Shown: positions 1 through 8,175 of the stretch, in pieces
How the letters are laid out: every line of letters begins with the position of its first letter
Position numbering within the stretch: position 1 is the stretch's first letter
Source: an uncultured Clostridium sp.
Lineage (GTDB): Bacteria; Bacillota_A; Clostridia; TANB77; CAG-508
Assembly (NCBI GenBank): GCA_930980675.1
Contig: CAKNIU010000018.1
Span: 1-22,069 of the forward strand
DNA length: 22,069 nt
Reading direction: 5' to 3'
Notes under the pieces: generated by a model
What the model was told of the DNA's origin: nothing
The model's database searches: none
What the model saw: the letters and a program-made list of their open reading frames with translations, nothing else
Translations under genes and position numbers: made by a program

Positions 1-62
1 ATTACAAAATGTTGGCTAAATTAAAAAAATAGTCATAACGGAATATTAGGACAGTCATAGTT

Positions 63-602
63 TTGCTTATTTTAGCTGGTGTTGCAATTAACCTAACAGT
101 TGGAGATAATGGATTATTTAAAAGGGCACAAAATGCAACAGATACATGGCAAATGGCAAGCGAAGATGAATTAAGAAAATTAACAGCATTAGAAGCTGCA
201 TCAAATTTAGAAACTTATTTATATGAGGATAAAAATGGAGACTCTGCAACAATACCAGCAGGATTTGCAGTATCTCAAGTAGATGGAGAAAAAACTGTAA
301 GTGAAGGGTTAGTAGTAATAGATAGTAATGGAAATGAATTTGTATGGATACCAGTAGATAATATAAATGATATGGTACAATGTTCATTAGTTGATGGAAA
401 TTGTATCATATCATTACAAGAAGATGAAAATCTGTCTTTACAAACTTTAATGAATGAATTTAAACAAATGGCTGAAAGTGTTGAAAAAAATCACGGTTTT
501 TACATTGGACGATATGAAACAAGTTTGAGTTGTCGTGCTAATAATGCTCCAATTAATGCTAATAGCTCAGATGGTAGTCGTTTAGCGATATATATAAAAT
601 AA
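63..602 (+). pseudogene. Remnant of a prepilin-like / formylglycine-enzyme-like surface protein
   Basis: The first residues (VLLILAGVAINL, then DNGLFKRAQ) match the hydrophobic helix and following segment of prepilin-type N termini common in clostridial surface proteins. Residues about 89-97 (GNEFVWIPV) and 145-152 (FYIGRYET) are the opening strands of a formylglycine-generating-enzyme/sulfatase-modifying domain. That domain normally runs a further 150-200 residues, but here it jumps straight to a tail (SDGSRLAIYIK) that looks like the usual C terminus, so the middle seems to be deleted. The 5' end is also damaged: there is no methionine or prepilin peptidase motif upstream, and stops occur at 36-38. 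Removing bases 41-53 would restore the expected VITVIVLLILAG reading. TTG at 63 is therefore probably not a genuine start. The gene could still encode a short secreted protein, but I read it as a relic. The family assignment comes from remembered motifs. Confidence 0.6.
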
Positions 603-618
603 AACAATAGAAGAAATA

Positions 619-636
619 GAAAAATTATAATTTTTC
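619..636. repeat. Perfect 18-bp palindrome upstream of pdaA
   Basis: GAAAAATTATAATTTTTC is its own reverse complement, with no loop. It lies 17 bp after the relic gene and 45 bp before pdaA. It may be an operator or a weak transcript end, but AT-rich DNA makes such palindromes by chance. Confidence 0.3.
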
Positions 637-680
637 ATATTAATCAAAATTACTCATATAATTACAAAGGAGGTAATTAT

Positions 681-1514
681 ATGGGTAATTTTTGTTCATG
701 GTGTAATGAAACAATTATTAAAATCATAGTAGTAGTTTGTTTATTATTCTTTATAATTTTTATCATATTTGTTGCAGGAATTAGCAATAATTTTCAAGTC
801 ATAGATGTAAGCAATAGTGCTCTTAGCACTAAAAAAATTGAATGGGGAATAAAAAGAGGCAAAGATCACGCTCAGCCAGACCTTGGAAGTGAAAATTTGA
901 GAATTATAAATGAGTTTAATGGCATGGCAATGGGAAGTGATGAATATAAATATATATATTTAACTTTTGATAACGGATATGAGGCAGGATATACTGAGCA
1001 AATATTGGATGTACTTAAAGATAATGATGTAAAAGCTACTTTCTTTATAACTGGTCAATATTTAAAAACTAGTGAAGATTTGGTAAAAAGAATGATTGAT
1101 GAGGGACACATCGTCGGAAATCATACAGTTAATCATAAAAGTATGCCAAGTATAGACAATGAAACCATCAAAGAAGAGGTAATGACTTTGCATCAAAGTG
1201 TATATGAAAAGTTTAACTATGAAATGAAATATATGAGACCTCCAAAAGGTGAATATAGCGAGGCAAGTATTGCATATACAAACACTCTTGGCTACACAAC
1301 CGTAATGTGGTCATTTGCTTATGATGATTGGGTAGAAGATAATCAAGGTAGAGTTGAATACGCAAAATCTAAAATTTATGACAACTTGCATAATGGAGAA
1401 ATAATGCTACTTCATGCAACTTCGAAAGATAATGCAAACATTTTAGACGAAGTAATAAAAGAAATCAAAAATCAGGGCTACGAATTTAAAAGCCTAGATG
1501 AATTTGTGAGGTAA
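681..1514 (+). CDS. pdaA: PdaA-type polysaccharide deacetylase (muramic delta-lactam formation in spore cortex)
   Basis: This enzyme removes the acetyl group from N-acetylmuramic acid in cortex peptidoglycan, a step in making the muramic delta-lactam needed for germination. The 277 residues begin with a membrane anchor (about 11-35), followed by a NodB-type fold. TFDNGYE at 95-101 carries the catalytic Asp, with the Asn that is typical of PdaA in place of the second Asp of other deacetylases. GNHTVNH at 146-152 gives zinc ligands His148 and His152, RPPKGEYS lies at 186-193, and MLLH at 242-245 supplies the late conserved His. The start is supported by AAAGGAGG at 666-673. It stands alone just ahead of yqfC and yqfD, so it belongs to a sporulation neighbourhood. 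A forespore sigma factor is expected, but I could not identify its promoter. Confidence 0.9.
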   Translation: MGNFCSWCNETIIKIIVVVCLLFFIIFIIFVAGISNNFQVIDVSNSALSTKKIEWGIKRGKDHAQPDLGSENLRIINEFNGMAMGSDEYKYIYLTFDNGYEAGYTEQILDVLKDNDVKATFFITGQYLKTSEDLVKRMIDEGHIVGNHTVNHKSMPSIDNETIKEEVMTLHQSVYEKFNYEMKYMRPPKGEYSEASIAYTNTLGYTTVMWSFAYDDWVEDNQGRVEYAKSKIYDNLHNGEIMLLHATSKDNANILDEVIKEIKNQGYEFKSLDEFVR

Positions 1515-1586
1515 CTTAAAATATAAAGTTTAGAATTATATTAAAAAATATATATTGGTGTTTATATTAATTCGAAGGAGGACATT

Positions 1587-1847
1587 TTGAGCAAATTTGA
1601 TAAATTATTTGACATTCCCGAAGAACTTAGTTCAGACATAGCAAAAATAACCATACTAGGATTCAACAGAATGTTAATAGAAAATTATAAAGCCATACTG
1701 GAATATCAAGACTTTTTTATAAGAATAAAAATGAGTACAGGACTTATTAATATAAATGGATTTGAGCTTTTGATGAACGAAATGACAAAAGATGATCTCA
1801 TCATAACTGGCAACATAGAAAGTGTGGATTTTGAAAAATATGAGTAA
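1587..1847 (+). CDS. yqfC: Sporulation protein YqfC (YabP/YqfC family)
   Basis: An 86-residue protein with a TTG start supported by GAAGGAGG 6-13 bases upstream. The central pattern (I-T-I-L-G, I-E-N-Y-K, I-L, then G-L-I-N-I-N-G and D-L-I-I-T-G-N-I) matches Bacillus subtilis YqfC, a small sigma-E-controlled protein of the YabP family. Its molecular function is not established. The identification is strengthened by yqfD directly downstream, the conserved Firmicute arrangement. The spacer to yqfD (about 100 bases) is unusually long for this pair and contains a small repeat. Confidence 0.88.
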   Translation: MSKFDKLFDIPEELSSDIAKITILGFNRMLIENYKAILEYQDFFIRIKMSTGLININGFELLMNEMTKDDLIITGNIESVDFEKYE

Positions 1848-1849
1848 AC

Positions 1850-1914
1850 ATTGAGTGTGTAAGCACTTTTGCGTAGCAAAACCGTGAAGCAAACGCGGAA
1901 GAACATATATTGAA
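1850..1914 (-). repeat. Copy of a small dispersed repeat related to the element in the thrS leader
   Basis: The last 16 bases (AAGAACATATATTGAA, 1899-1914) are identical to 19944-19959. The reverse complement of the rest also lines up loosely with the left half of the 19796-19961 element (GCAAA...AACCG, then a CTT-CAC-CTC block). A short hairpin TTTTGC-GTA-GCAAAA sits at about 1867-1881. It is richer in G+C than the flanks and has no convincing second terminal repeat, so it may be a half-element or a diverged copy. It separates yqfC from yqfD. Confidence 0.55.
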
Positions 1915-1948
1915 ATTTATTCCAAGTAAAATTAAAGGAGGTCTACCT

Positions 1949-3130
1949 ATGTTTTTCAAAATTTTACTTAACTACATATTTGGCTATTTAAACGTTACAG
2001 TAGAAGGCTATTACATAGAAAGATTTATAAATACTTGCATGAGCAAAGGCATATTCTTTTGGGGAATGAAAAGAACAAAGTCTACAATCATGCATATGAA
2101 AATAGGGGCAGAAGAATTTAAACAAGCAATTAAAATCGCAAAAAAGCATGGCTGTAGAATAAAAATAGAAAGCAAACATGGCTTGCCTTTTGTAATGAAA
2201 AAATACAAAAAAAGAAAGATTTTTTTCATTTTACTTTTACTTGTATTTGCAATAATATTTACATTATCTAAATTTGTTTGGAATATTGAAGTTACAGGAA
2301 ATACAGCTATTAATTCAAATGAAATTATACAAGCTTTAAATGCAGATGGGCTAAAAATAGGCACTTTAAAATCAAAAGTAAATACAGAAGAAATAGTAAA
2401 CAAAATTAGATATCAAAGAGATGATATTGCATGGATAGGTATTGAACTTACCGGAACGAATGCAATTGTAAAAATTGTTGAAGCAGATAGCAAACCAGAA
2501 ATAGTAGATGAAAATGATTATTGCAATGTTGTGGCAAGTAAAGATGGAATTATAGAAAAAATTACAGCACAAAATGGAACAATTATGGTAACCGAAGGGT
2601 CAGAGGTTAAAAAAGGAGATATACTTATTGCAGGGTATATGGAAGGAAAATATACAGATAAGTATTATGTAAATGCTCAAGGAGAAGTAAAAGCAAAAGT
2701 TACATATGCACAAAATGAAAAAATATACAAAAAAGAGACGAAAAAAGAGAAAACAGGAAATTTTGAAAATAAATATGCAATTAAAATAAATAATTTTAAA
2801 ATAAATTTTTATAAAACCCTTTCAAAATATGAAAATTATGATACAATGTATACAAGTAAAAAAATAAAACTATTTTCTAATTTTTATTTACCAATTGAAA
2901 TTATAAAATACACAAATTATGAGGTTACAAATACAGAAATTACATACAATGAAGAGAAAGCAAAAGAAGAAGGCACAAAAAGAGCAGAAGAAAAGTTAAA
3001 TAGCCTTATAACAAATGTAGATTCGGCTGAAAAGCAAGTTTCAGTAACAGATATGGGCAGTTTTTATGATATAAAAGTTACTTATATAGTTACAGAAAAC
3101 ATAGGAACAAAAGAGAAAATAGTATTCTGA
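1949..3130 (+). CDS. yqfD: Sporulation protein YqfD
   Basis: I choose ATG 1949 because AAAGGAGG (1935-1942) is correctly spaced before it; an upstream TTG at 1910 would place that ribosome site inside the gene. The 393-residue protein is close in length to B. subtilis YqfD (about 400). An N-terminal cytoplasmic domain (1-85, with FGYLNVTVEGYYIERF near 11-26) is followed by a basic patch and one membrane helix (about 90-110). Next comes a POTRA-like start (NIEVTGNTAINSNEI, about 112-126) and an extracytoplasmic domain rich in beta-strand residues. It is a mother-cell sporulation protein needed for efficient spore formation, with unknown biochemistry. It is preceded by yqfC and followed after 12 bases by an unrecognised gene rather than the phoH gene often found here. 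Confidence 0.9.
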   Translation: MFFKILLNYIFGYLNVTVEGYYIERFINTCMSKGIFFWGMKRTKSTIMHMKIGAEEFKQAIKIAKKHGCRIKIESKHGLPFVMKKYKKRKIFFILLLLVFAIIFTLSKFVWNIEVTGNTAINSNEIIQALNADGLKIGTLKSKVNTEEIVNKIRYQRDDIAWIGIELTGTNAIVKIVEADSKPEIVDENDYCNVVASKDGIIEKITAQNGTIMVTEGSEVKKGDILIAGYMEGKYTDKYYVNAQGEVKAKVTYAQNEKIYKKETKKEKTGNFENKYAIKINNFKINFYKTLSKYENYDTMYTSKKIKLFSNFYLPIEIIKYTNYEVTNTEITYNEEKAKEEGTKRAEEKLNSLITNVDSAEKQVSVTDMGSFYDIKVTYIVTENIGTKEKIVF

Positions 3131-3142
3131 AAGGTGGTATGT

Positions 3143-4363
3143 ATGGAAGCTAGAGAAAAAAGTTTAAGAGTTTATGATACAAAAAAGACATTCTTTTCAA
3201 AATTAAGTAGTACGTTTACTAAATTACTAACGCCAACAAAAACAGGCATAAATAATTTATTAATTAGCATAAAAAGAACATCAGTACTAAAGAGTTACCA
3301 TCAAGTAAATGAATGTAAAGATGATAACAAAAAAGAATCTTTAAACCAAAAGTTTGAAGAGTCATATTCTTTATACTTAGATGCCATTGATCAATTAGTA
3401 ATTGACACAATTTATAAAAGAGTTAGAACAGATACTGCAAGTGATTTTGAAAAAGATGCATTGTCTAAATATTATAATGTTATTAGATTAAAAGACACTG
3501 ATGAACTTGAATATAAGCTTAGAAAACAAAAATATTTATTAGAGTTAGATTATAATAATGTTTTAGAAACCAAAAAACAAAAATTAACACATTCATATGA
3601 AGATTTTTACAAGTATGAAATGGAGCATATTTTTAAACGCTTGCTTAAGCATTACTCTATGAAATTAACAGAAAAGCTTACAGAAGCGCAAAAGGATGAA
3701 GTGTATGACAAATTATTTGATACATTAGAAGATTACATTACAAACATTCTTCCTCTTAGAAAGCTTACAGATGTTGAACTTATAAAGCAATGCAGTTTAT
3801 TTGAAACATACGAAGTAGGTAAACTTGATCAAGTAGATATATTAGATAAACGAATGATTTTACTAGGTATTAGTAGAAAACTATTTGTACACAGTATTCC
3901 ACTTGTTACAGCAGAAAAATGCTATGTAAAGCTTATGAAAGATGTAAGAAATCTAATTGTTGATACAAAAATTGCTAGAAAAAGAGAAAATGCTTATCAA
4001 TTATTATTAAGATTATTTGAACAATATAACAACAAACTTCTTGCTGTAAAAATTTATTGGGACAAGCCAGAAGAAAAGAATCAATATCTTGCTTTTGCAG
4101 ATAAATGTAAAGCTTTAGAAGCTTCTAAAGAAAAAGGACTTAAAGATTATGATATCAAAAAACAAATTTTATACATTAGAGAAGACATGAAAAAGCTAGA
4201 AAAATACAATGACAAATACTTTAGAATACTACAATTTTACAGAAATAGACTTGTTAATTTAGGTGATATGAGAGCAGTCAAAAATAAATGCAAAACAGGA
4301 AAATATGAGTTAGTGCAAGATAGAAGAGTCAGAAAGGAAATACAAGATGGAGCAGCTAGCTGA
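3143..4363 (+). CDS. Uncharacterised helical, charged protein between yqfD and ybeY
   Basis: I do not recognise this 406-residue protein. ATG 3143 follows AAGGTGG (3131-3137) at a good distance; an in-frame GTG at 3134 overlaps that site and is less likely. The protein has no signal peptide or membrane segment. It is rich in Lys, Glu, Leu and Tyr, and long stretches (about 75-200 and 290-380) look helical or coiled-coil. The N-terminal 50 residues are basic. I see no nucleotide-binding, metal or active-site motif; in particular there is no PhoH P-loop and no HD motif, so it is neither PhoH nor YqfF (PgpH), which often occupy this place. Its last 17 bases overlap the start of ybeY, so the two are likely translationally coupled. 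A structural, adaptor or RNA-related role is possible but is only a guess. Confidence 0.8.
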   Translation: MEAREKSLRVYDTKKTFFSKLSSTFTKLLTPTKTGINNLLISIKRTSVLKSYHQVNECKDDNKKESLNQKFEESYSLYLDAIDQLVIDTIYKRVRTDTASDFEKDALSKYYNVIRLKDTDELEYKLRKQKYLLELDYNNVLETKKQKLTHSYEDFYKYEMEHIFKRLLKHYSMKLTEKLTEAQKDEVYDKLFDTLEDYITNILPLRKLTDVELIKQCSLFETYEVGKLDQVDILDKRMILLGISRKLFVHSIPLVTAEKCYVKLMKDVRNLIVDTKIARKRENAYQLLLRLFEQYNNKLLAVKIYWDKPEEKNQYLAFADKCKALEASKEKGLKDYDIKKQILYIREDMKKLEKYNDKYFRILQFYRNRLVNLGDMRAVKNKCKTGKYELVQDRRVRKEIQDGAAS

Positions 4364-4826
4364 TATTCAATATAATGGTATTGAACAGAATAACGAATAT
4401 GATGAACTTATAAATAAAGTCATTAATGAATGTTTCAAAACTGAAGGTTTAGATAAGTTAAAGTTATACATTAGTATAACTTTAACTGTGCCTGAGGTCA
4501 TTCAAGATGCAAATAAAAAGTACAGAAACATAGACAAACCAACAGATGTGCTTTCATTTCCTATGTTCGAAAAGCAAGAACTTCAAGAGATGCTAAAAAA
4601 TGGATACGAAGTAGAAGATGTTTTAGGCGACTTAATCATTTCTATACCAAAAGTAAGAGAACAAGCAGTAGAGTATGGACATAGCTTTGAAAGAGAACTT
4701 GCTTATATGGTAGTTCATGGTTTTTACCACTTAATGGGATATGATCACATGGAGGAAAATGACAAAAAAGAAATGCGCGAAAAGGAAGATGCAGTTTTAG
4801 ATAAACTTGGCATTACTAGAGACTAA
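4347..4826 (+). CDS. ybeY: Endoribonuclease YbeY (16S rRNA maturation)
   Basis: A 159-residue metal-dependent RNase acting in 16S rRNA 3' processing and ribosome quality control. The family signature is complete: N-x3-Y-R-x2-D-x-P-T-D-V-L-S-F-P at about 56-72, LGDLIIS near 93-99, and the zinc site HGFYHLMGYDH at 124-134 (His124, His128, His134). The length is normal for the family. AAAGGAAA sits 8-15 bases ahead of ATG 4347, inside the preceding gene. That gene overlaps this one by 17 bases, a sign of coupled translation. dgkA follows after 72 bases, the usual Firmicute order. Confidence 0.95.
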   Translation: MEQLADIQYNGIEQNNEYDELINKVINECFKTEGLDKLKLYISITLTVPEVIQDANKKYRNIDKPTDVLSFPMFEKQELQEMLKNGYEVEDVLGDLIISIPKVREQAVEYGHSFERELAYMVVHGFYHLMGYDHMEENDKKEMREKEDAVLDKLGITRD

Positions 4827-4898
4827 GATAACAAATGATATAAATTAGTTTCAATATACTTTTTGAAGCGTAATATAGAATTGTAATGGAGATAATGT

Positions 4899-5639
4899 AT
4901 GAAGAAAAAAGACGAAAGGCTCTATAATCACAACTTTATAGAGGCTTGCAATAATGCAGTTAATGGAATAGTATATTCAGCAACTACACAAAGCAACATA
5001 AAAAAACAGCTTATTATAGGTGTAATAGTAATGGTACTTAGTCTGTTTTACAATTTTACAACAGCTGAATTTTTATGTTTAACTTTTGCAGTTTTCTTTG
5101 TAATATTTGCAGAAATGATTAATACAGCAATAGAAACAGTAGTAGACTTATATGTGGATGTTTATCACTCAAAAGCAAAAATAGCAAAAGATGTGGCAGC
5201 TGGGGCAGTTGTACTTGCAGCTTGTAATGATATAGTAGTAGCATATTTTCTATTTTTTAGAGAAACAGAACTTGCAAATTTAGGACAAAGTGTATTCAGT
5301 CAAATGATTTCATCACCGACTCACTTGGCATTTGTTGCAATAATACTAACAGTTATAGGTATAATTGCAGTAAAAGCAGCTTCTAGTAGTAGAAAACAAA
5401 AAAATCCAAAGTATAAATTCATACCTAGTGGACAAACCGCATTAGCATTTGCCATATTAACAGCAATATGGCTTAATACACAAGATCCAGTTATATTTTG
5501 CTTAAGTTTAGCATTATCTATATTAGTTGCAGGAAATAGATTAAATGATACACGTAATTTTGGAGAGGTTGTATTTGGAGCATTTATGGGACCATTAATA
5601 GTAATACTTGTTTATGGGTTGACTATTTTTAGAATTTAA
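4899..5639 (+). CDS. dgkA: Diacylglycerol/undecaprenol kinase fused to a PAP2-like membrane domain
   Basis: Residues 1-120 are a DgkA-type integral membrane kinase. E72-x2-N75-T-A-I-E79 and the following AKDVAAGAV (96-104) are the catalytic and metal-binding signatures, within three membrane helices. Gram-positive members phosphorylate undecaprenol, feeding lipid carrier to cell-wall synthesis. Residues about 140-246 are a second membrane domain resembling PAP2 lipid phosphatases: IPSGQTALAFAILT near 175-188 corresponds to the PSGH motif, and the segment at 213-230 corresponds to SR-x5-H. The expected catalytic His residues are Gln179 and Asn220, and the Arg context is also altered, so phosphatase activity looks lost. 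A kinase alone is about 120-130 residues, so this is roughly double length. The start is set by TGGAGAT upstream of ATG 4899. It lies between ybeY and era, the standard position. Confidence 0.85.
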   Translation: MKKKDERLYNHNFIEACNNAVNGIVYSATTQSNIKKQLIIGVIVMVLSLFYNFTTAEFLCLTFAVFFVIFAEMINTAIETVVDLYVDVYHSKAKIAKDVAAGAVVLAACNDIVVAYFLFFRETELANLGQSVFSQMISSPTHLAFVAIILTVIGIIAVKAASSSRKQKNPKYKFIPSGQTALAFAILTAIWLNTQDPVIFCLSLALSILVAGNRLNDTRNFGEVVFGAFMGPLIVILVYGLTIFRI

Positions 5640-5718
5640 GTTTACTGATTAATTTATATATTGTAACTTGAGCGTATAAAAACAATTGGTTAACATAAAT
5701 ATAATAAAGGAGTAAGTG

Positions 5719-6777
5719 ATGAAAAAAACAGTAGTTATAATTGTAGTAATATTATGTATTATAGCAATTGGTGTATGCTCTGCAATATTATACAGTAGAA
5801 TGCAAAATGATCCTACTTTTTTAGGAACAGATGTTGTAAATAATTTTGAAAATCAAAATGAAACAATTGTTGCAGAAGCACCACAAGTTCAAATTTTCAA
5901 AGGAACCGATAGACCTATTGCTGTTATGATAGATAATAATATAGATGCACAACCACAAGCAGGTTTAAATGATGCATATATGGTATATGAAATTATAGTT
6001 GAGGGTGGAGAATCTAGACTTATGGCATTATTTAAAGGTGTAAGTCTAGATAAAATAGGACCTGTAAGAAGTTCAAGACATTACTTTTTAGATTATGCCT
6101 TAGAAAACGATGCTATATATGTTCATTATGGATGGAGTCCTCAAGCACAATCAGATATTTCTTCTTTAGGTGTAAACAATATAAATGGTATTTCTGAAAC
6201 AACGAAAGAGTTTTGGAGAGTAAAAGATAAACGTTCTCCACACAATGTTGCTACATCAACAGAAAAAATATTAGAAATAGCTAATAGAAAAGGCTATAGA
6301 ACAACATCATCTAAAGACTCTGTATTAAACTATACTACAGATGAAGTAAACCTAGAAAATGGTCAAGTGGCAGAAGATATAACTATACCATATTCTGCAT
6401 CTAATAGGGTAGAATGGATATATAATAGTGAAACGAAAAGATATACAAGATATTCAAAAGGAGATAAACAAACAGATTGGACAACGGGAGAGGATGTTAC
6501 TGCAAAAAATATTATTGTAGAATTTATTGCAAACTCTACTTTAAACGATGGAGAAAATAAGGGAAGACAAACTATGAATACAGTTGGCTCTAAAGAGGGA
6601 TATTATATTACAAATGGAAAGGCTATAAAAATAACCTGCGAAAAAACAACTAGAAGTGCACAAACTATGTATAAAGATGAAAGCGGAAATGAAATTGATG
6701 TAAATGATGGTAATACTTTTGTGCAAATTTGTCCAATAAATGCAAATGTGACAATTGAGGCTTTAACACAAGAGTAG
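5719..6777 (+). CDS. DUF3048 domain protein (YerB-like), membrane-anchored
   Basis: ATG 5719 is preferred over the adjoining in-frame GTG 5716 because AAGGAG (5707-5712) is then six bases away. The 352-residue protein starts with a hydrophobic segment (about 4-25), which may be an anchor or an uncleaved signal; Cys20 lies at its end, but the lipobox is poor. The DUF3048 N-terminal domain follows: RPIAVMIDNN, then QAGLNDAYMVYE, EGGESRLMALF and KIGPVRSSRHYFLDYA, a pattern shared with B. subtilis YerB. A C-terminal beta-rich domain about 120 residues long completes it. Function is unknown; the family is extracytoplasmic and probably envelope-related. It lies 48 bases before era, with no obvious terminator between. 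Confidence 0.85.
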   Translation: MKKTVVIIVVILCIIAIGVCSAILYSRMQNDPTFLGTDVVNNFENQNETIVAEAPQVQIFKGTDRPIAVMIDNNIDAQPQAGLNDAYMVYEIIVEGGESRLMALFKGVSLDKIGPVRSSRHYFLDYALENDAIYVHYGWSPQAQSDISSLGVNNINGISETTKEFWRVKDKRSPHNVATSTEKILEIANRKGYRTTSSKDSVLNYTTDEVNLENGQVAEDITIPYSASNRVEWIYNSETKRYTRYSKGDKQTDWTTGEDVTAKNIIVEFIANSTLNDGENKGRQTMNTVGSKEGYYITNGKAIKITCEKTTRSAQTMYKDESGNEIDVNDGNTFVQICPINANVTIEALTQE

Positions 6778-6825
6778 GGAGAAATTATAAGAAAGCAAAA
6801 TAAAGCAAAAGGCAAAAGGAGTAAA

Positions 6826-7842
6826 ATGGAAAAATTTAAATCAGGTTTTGTAGCTGTAATTGGAAAAACTAATGTAGGAAAATCTAGTATCATAAATAGA
6901 TTAGTGGGCGAAAAAGTTTCTGCAATTGCAAATAAACCACAAACAACAAGAACAAGAATTAAAGGAATTGTAAACAGAACAAGCTCACAAATTATATTTT
7001 TAGATACACCTGGACTTCACAAAACAAAATCAAAATTAGGAAATGTAATGGTCGAAAATGCAATAGATTCAATACCAGAAGCAGATATTGTATTATATGT
7101 TATTGACGCAAGTGAATATAAAAATATAAAAAATGCAAATAATAATTTGGCTCGAAAAGGAGAAAATAAAGATAGCCAAATATTACAAAATACGCAGAGG
7201 CAAGAAGATAAAACACAAAAAGATATAGCAAAATTAAAAGATGAGGATAAAAAAATTATAGAAAAAATAAAAGAAGCAAATAAAAAAACAATTCTAATAA
7301 TAAATAAAATAGATTTAGTAGACAAAGAAAAGTTAGCAAGTATAATAAATTTATACAAAGACTTATACACATTCAAAGCAATAATACCAGTATCTATAAA
7401 AAAAGAAAAAAATATTGAAGAAATTTTGAAAGAGATAGAAAGCAATTTAGAAGAAGGTCCTGCATATTATGATACTGAGGAATATACTGATCAGACTTTA
7501 AGACAATTAGTAGAAGAAACTATAAGAGAAAAGGCATTAAAATTGTTGCAAGACGAAGTGCCACATGGAATATTAGTAGAAGTAAATAAAATGAAAAGCA
7601 GAAAGACCAAAGATATGGAAAAAATTTACGACATCGAAAGTACAATATTTTGTTTAAGAGAATCACATAAGGGTATAATAATAGGGAAGAATGGTTCAAT
7701 GCTAAAAAGAATTGGAACATATGCTCGTGAAGATTTAGAAAAAATGCTTGGTACTAAAGTAAATTTAAAAATTTGGGTAAAAGTAAAAAAAGATTGGATA
7801 AATGATATGAGTATAGTGAAAAAGTTTAAGGCACTTGATTAA
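6826..7842 (+). CDS. era: GTPase Era (30S assembly), with an inserted segment
   Basis: Era binds the 3' end of 16S rRNA and checks 30S maturation. The GTPase motifs are intact: G1 GKTNVGKSS (13-21), G2 in TTRTRIKGI (40-48), G3 DTPG (60-63), G4 NKID (160-163) and G5 near PVSIKK (188-193). The C-terminal KH domain has GIIIGKNG at 283-290. At 338 residues it is about 35-40 longer than most Era proteins. The extra part lies between G3 and G4 (about 98-136), is rich in Lys, Asn, Gln and Asp, and appears unstructured. AAAGGAG lies just before ATG 6826. Its neighbours yqzL and recO confirm the assignment. Confidence 0.95.
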   Translation: MEKFKSGFVAVIGKTNVGKSSIINRLVGEKVSAIANKPQTTRTRIKGIVNRTSSQIIFLDTPGLHKTKSKLGNVMVENAIDSIPEADIVLYVIDASEYKNIKNANNNLARKGENKDSQILQNTQRQEDKTQKDIAKLKDEDKKIIEKIKEANKKTILIINKIDLVDKEKLASIINLYKDLYTFKAIIPVSIKKEKNIEEILKEIESNLEEGPAYYDTEEYTDQTLRQLVEETIREKALKLLQDEVPHGILVEVNKMKSRKTKDMEKIYDIESTIFCLRESHKGIIIGKNGSMLKRIGTYAREDLEKMLGTKVNLKIWVKVKKDWINDMSIVKKFKALD

Positions 7843-7951
7843 AAAGTACATCAAGCCTTTATTTCTCTCCACTGAGCTAAAAACTCCCAAACACATATTG
7901 TTTGCATTAAAAAGAGTTTTAAAACAGCTTGAACCAGAAAGGACTTTAGTT

Positions 7952-8143
7952 ATGATTAAACAAATTGCTTGGAATACATTTAAATCTACTGGTAATATAA
8001 ACACTTTATTAGAGCTATTAGAAGTGGATAAAACTTTGGAAAAAATAGATAAAATAGATGAAATGCAAATGATTAGGGATGTTCAAAAGAATGGCATTAT
8101 GAATTTTAACTATTCAAATAAAAATAATAAAATCAAATTATAG
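7952..8143 (+). CDS. yqzL: YqzL family small protein
   Basis: A 63-residue protein whose first half (IAWNTFKSTGNINTLLELLE) matches the pattern of B. subtilis YqzL, a roughly 47-residue protein encoded between era and recO, exactly as here. ATG 7952 is chosen because GAAAGGA (7937-7943) precedes it at eight bases and because the family begins at this residue. The same frame opens upstream to 7835, but that part has no ribosome site and no family similarity. The C-terminal tail is Lys/Asn-rich and probably disordered. YqzL function is unknown. Confidence 0.75.
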   Translation: MIKQIAWNTFKSTGNINTLLELLEVDKTLEKIDKIDEMQMIRDVQKNGIMNFNYSNKNNKIKL

Positions 8144-8175
8144 ATTAAAAGTTACTAAAAAAGAAAGAGCAAAAA

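Noticed and set aside
637..668. CATATT/CATATAAT as a forespore (sigma-G) promoter of pdaA
   Set aside because: No -35 element at proper spacing could be found, and such A/T strings are common here.
7017..7445. 142-codon minus-strand frame inside era
   Set aside because: It is an antisense shadow of era, with a Phe/Ile/Ser-rich composition and no start signal.
7835..7951. Upstream extension of yqzL
   Set aside because: The frame is open, but the ribosome site and the family similarity both start at 7952, so the extension is unlikely to be translated.
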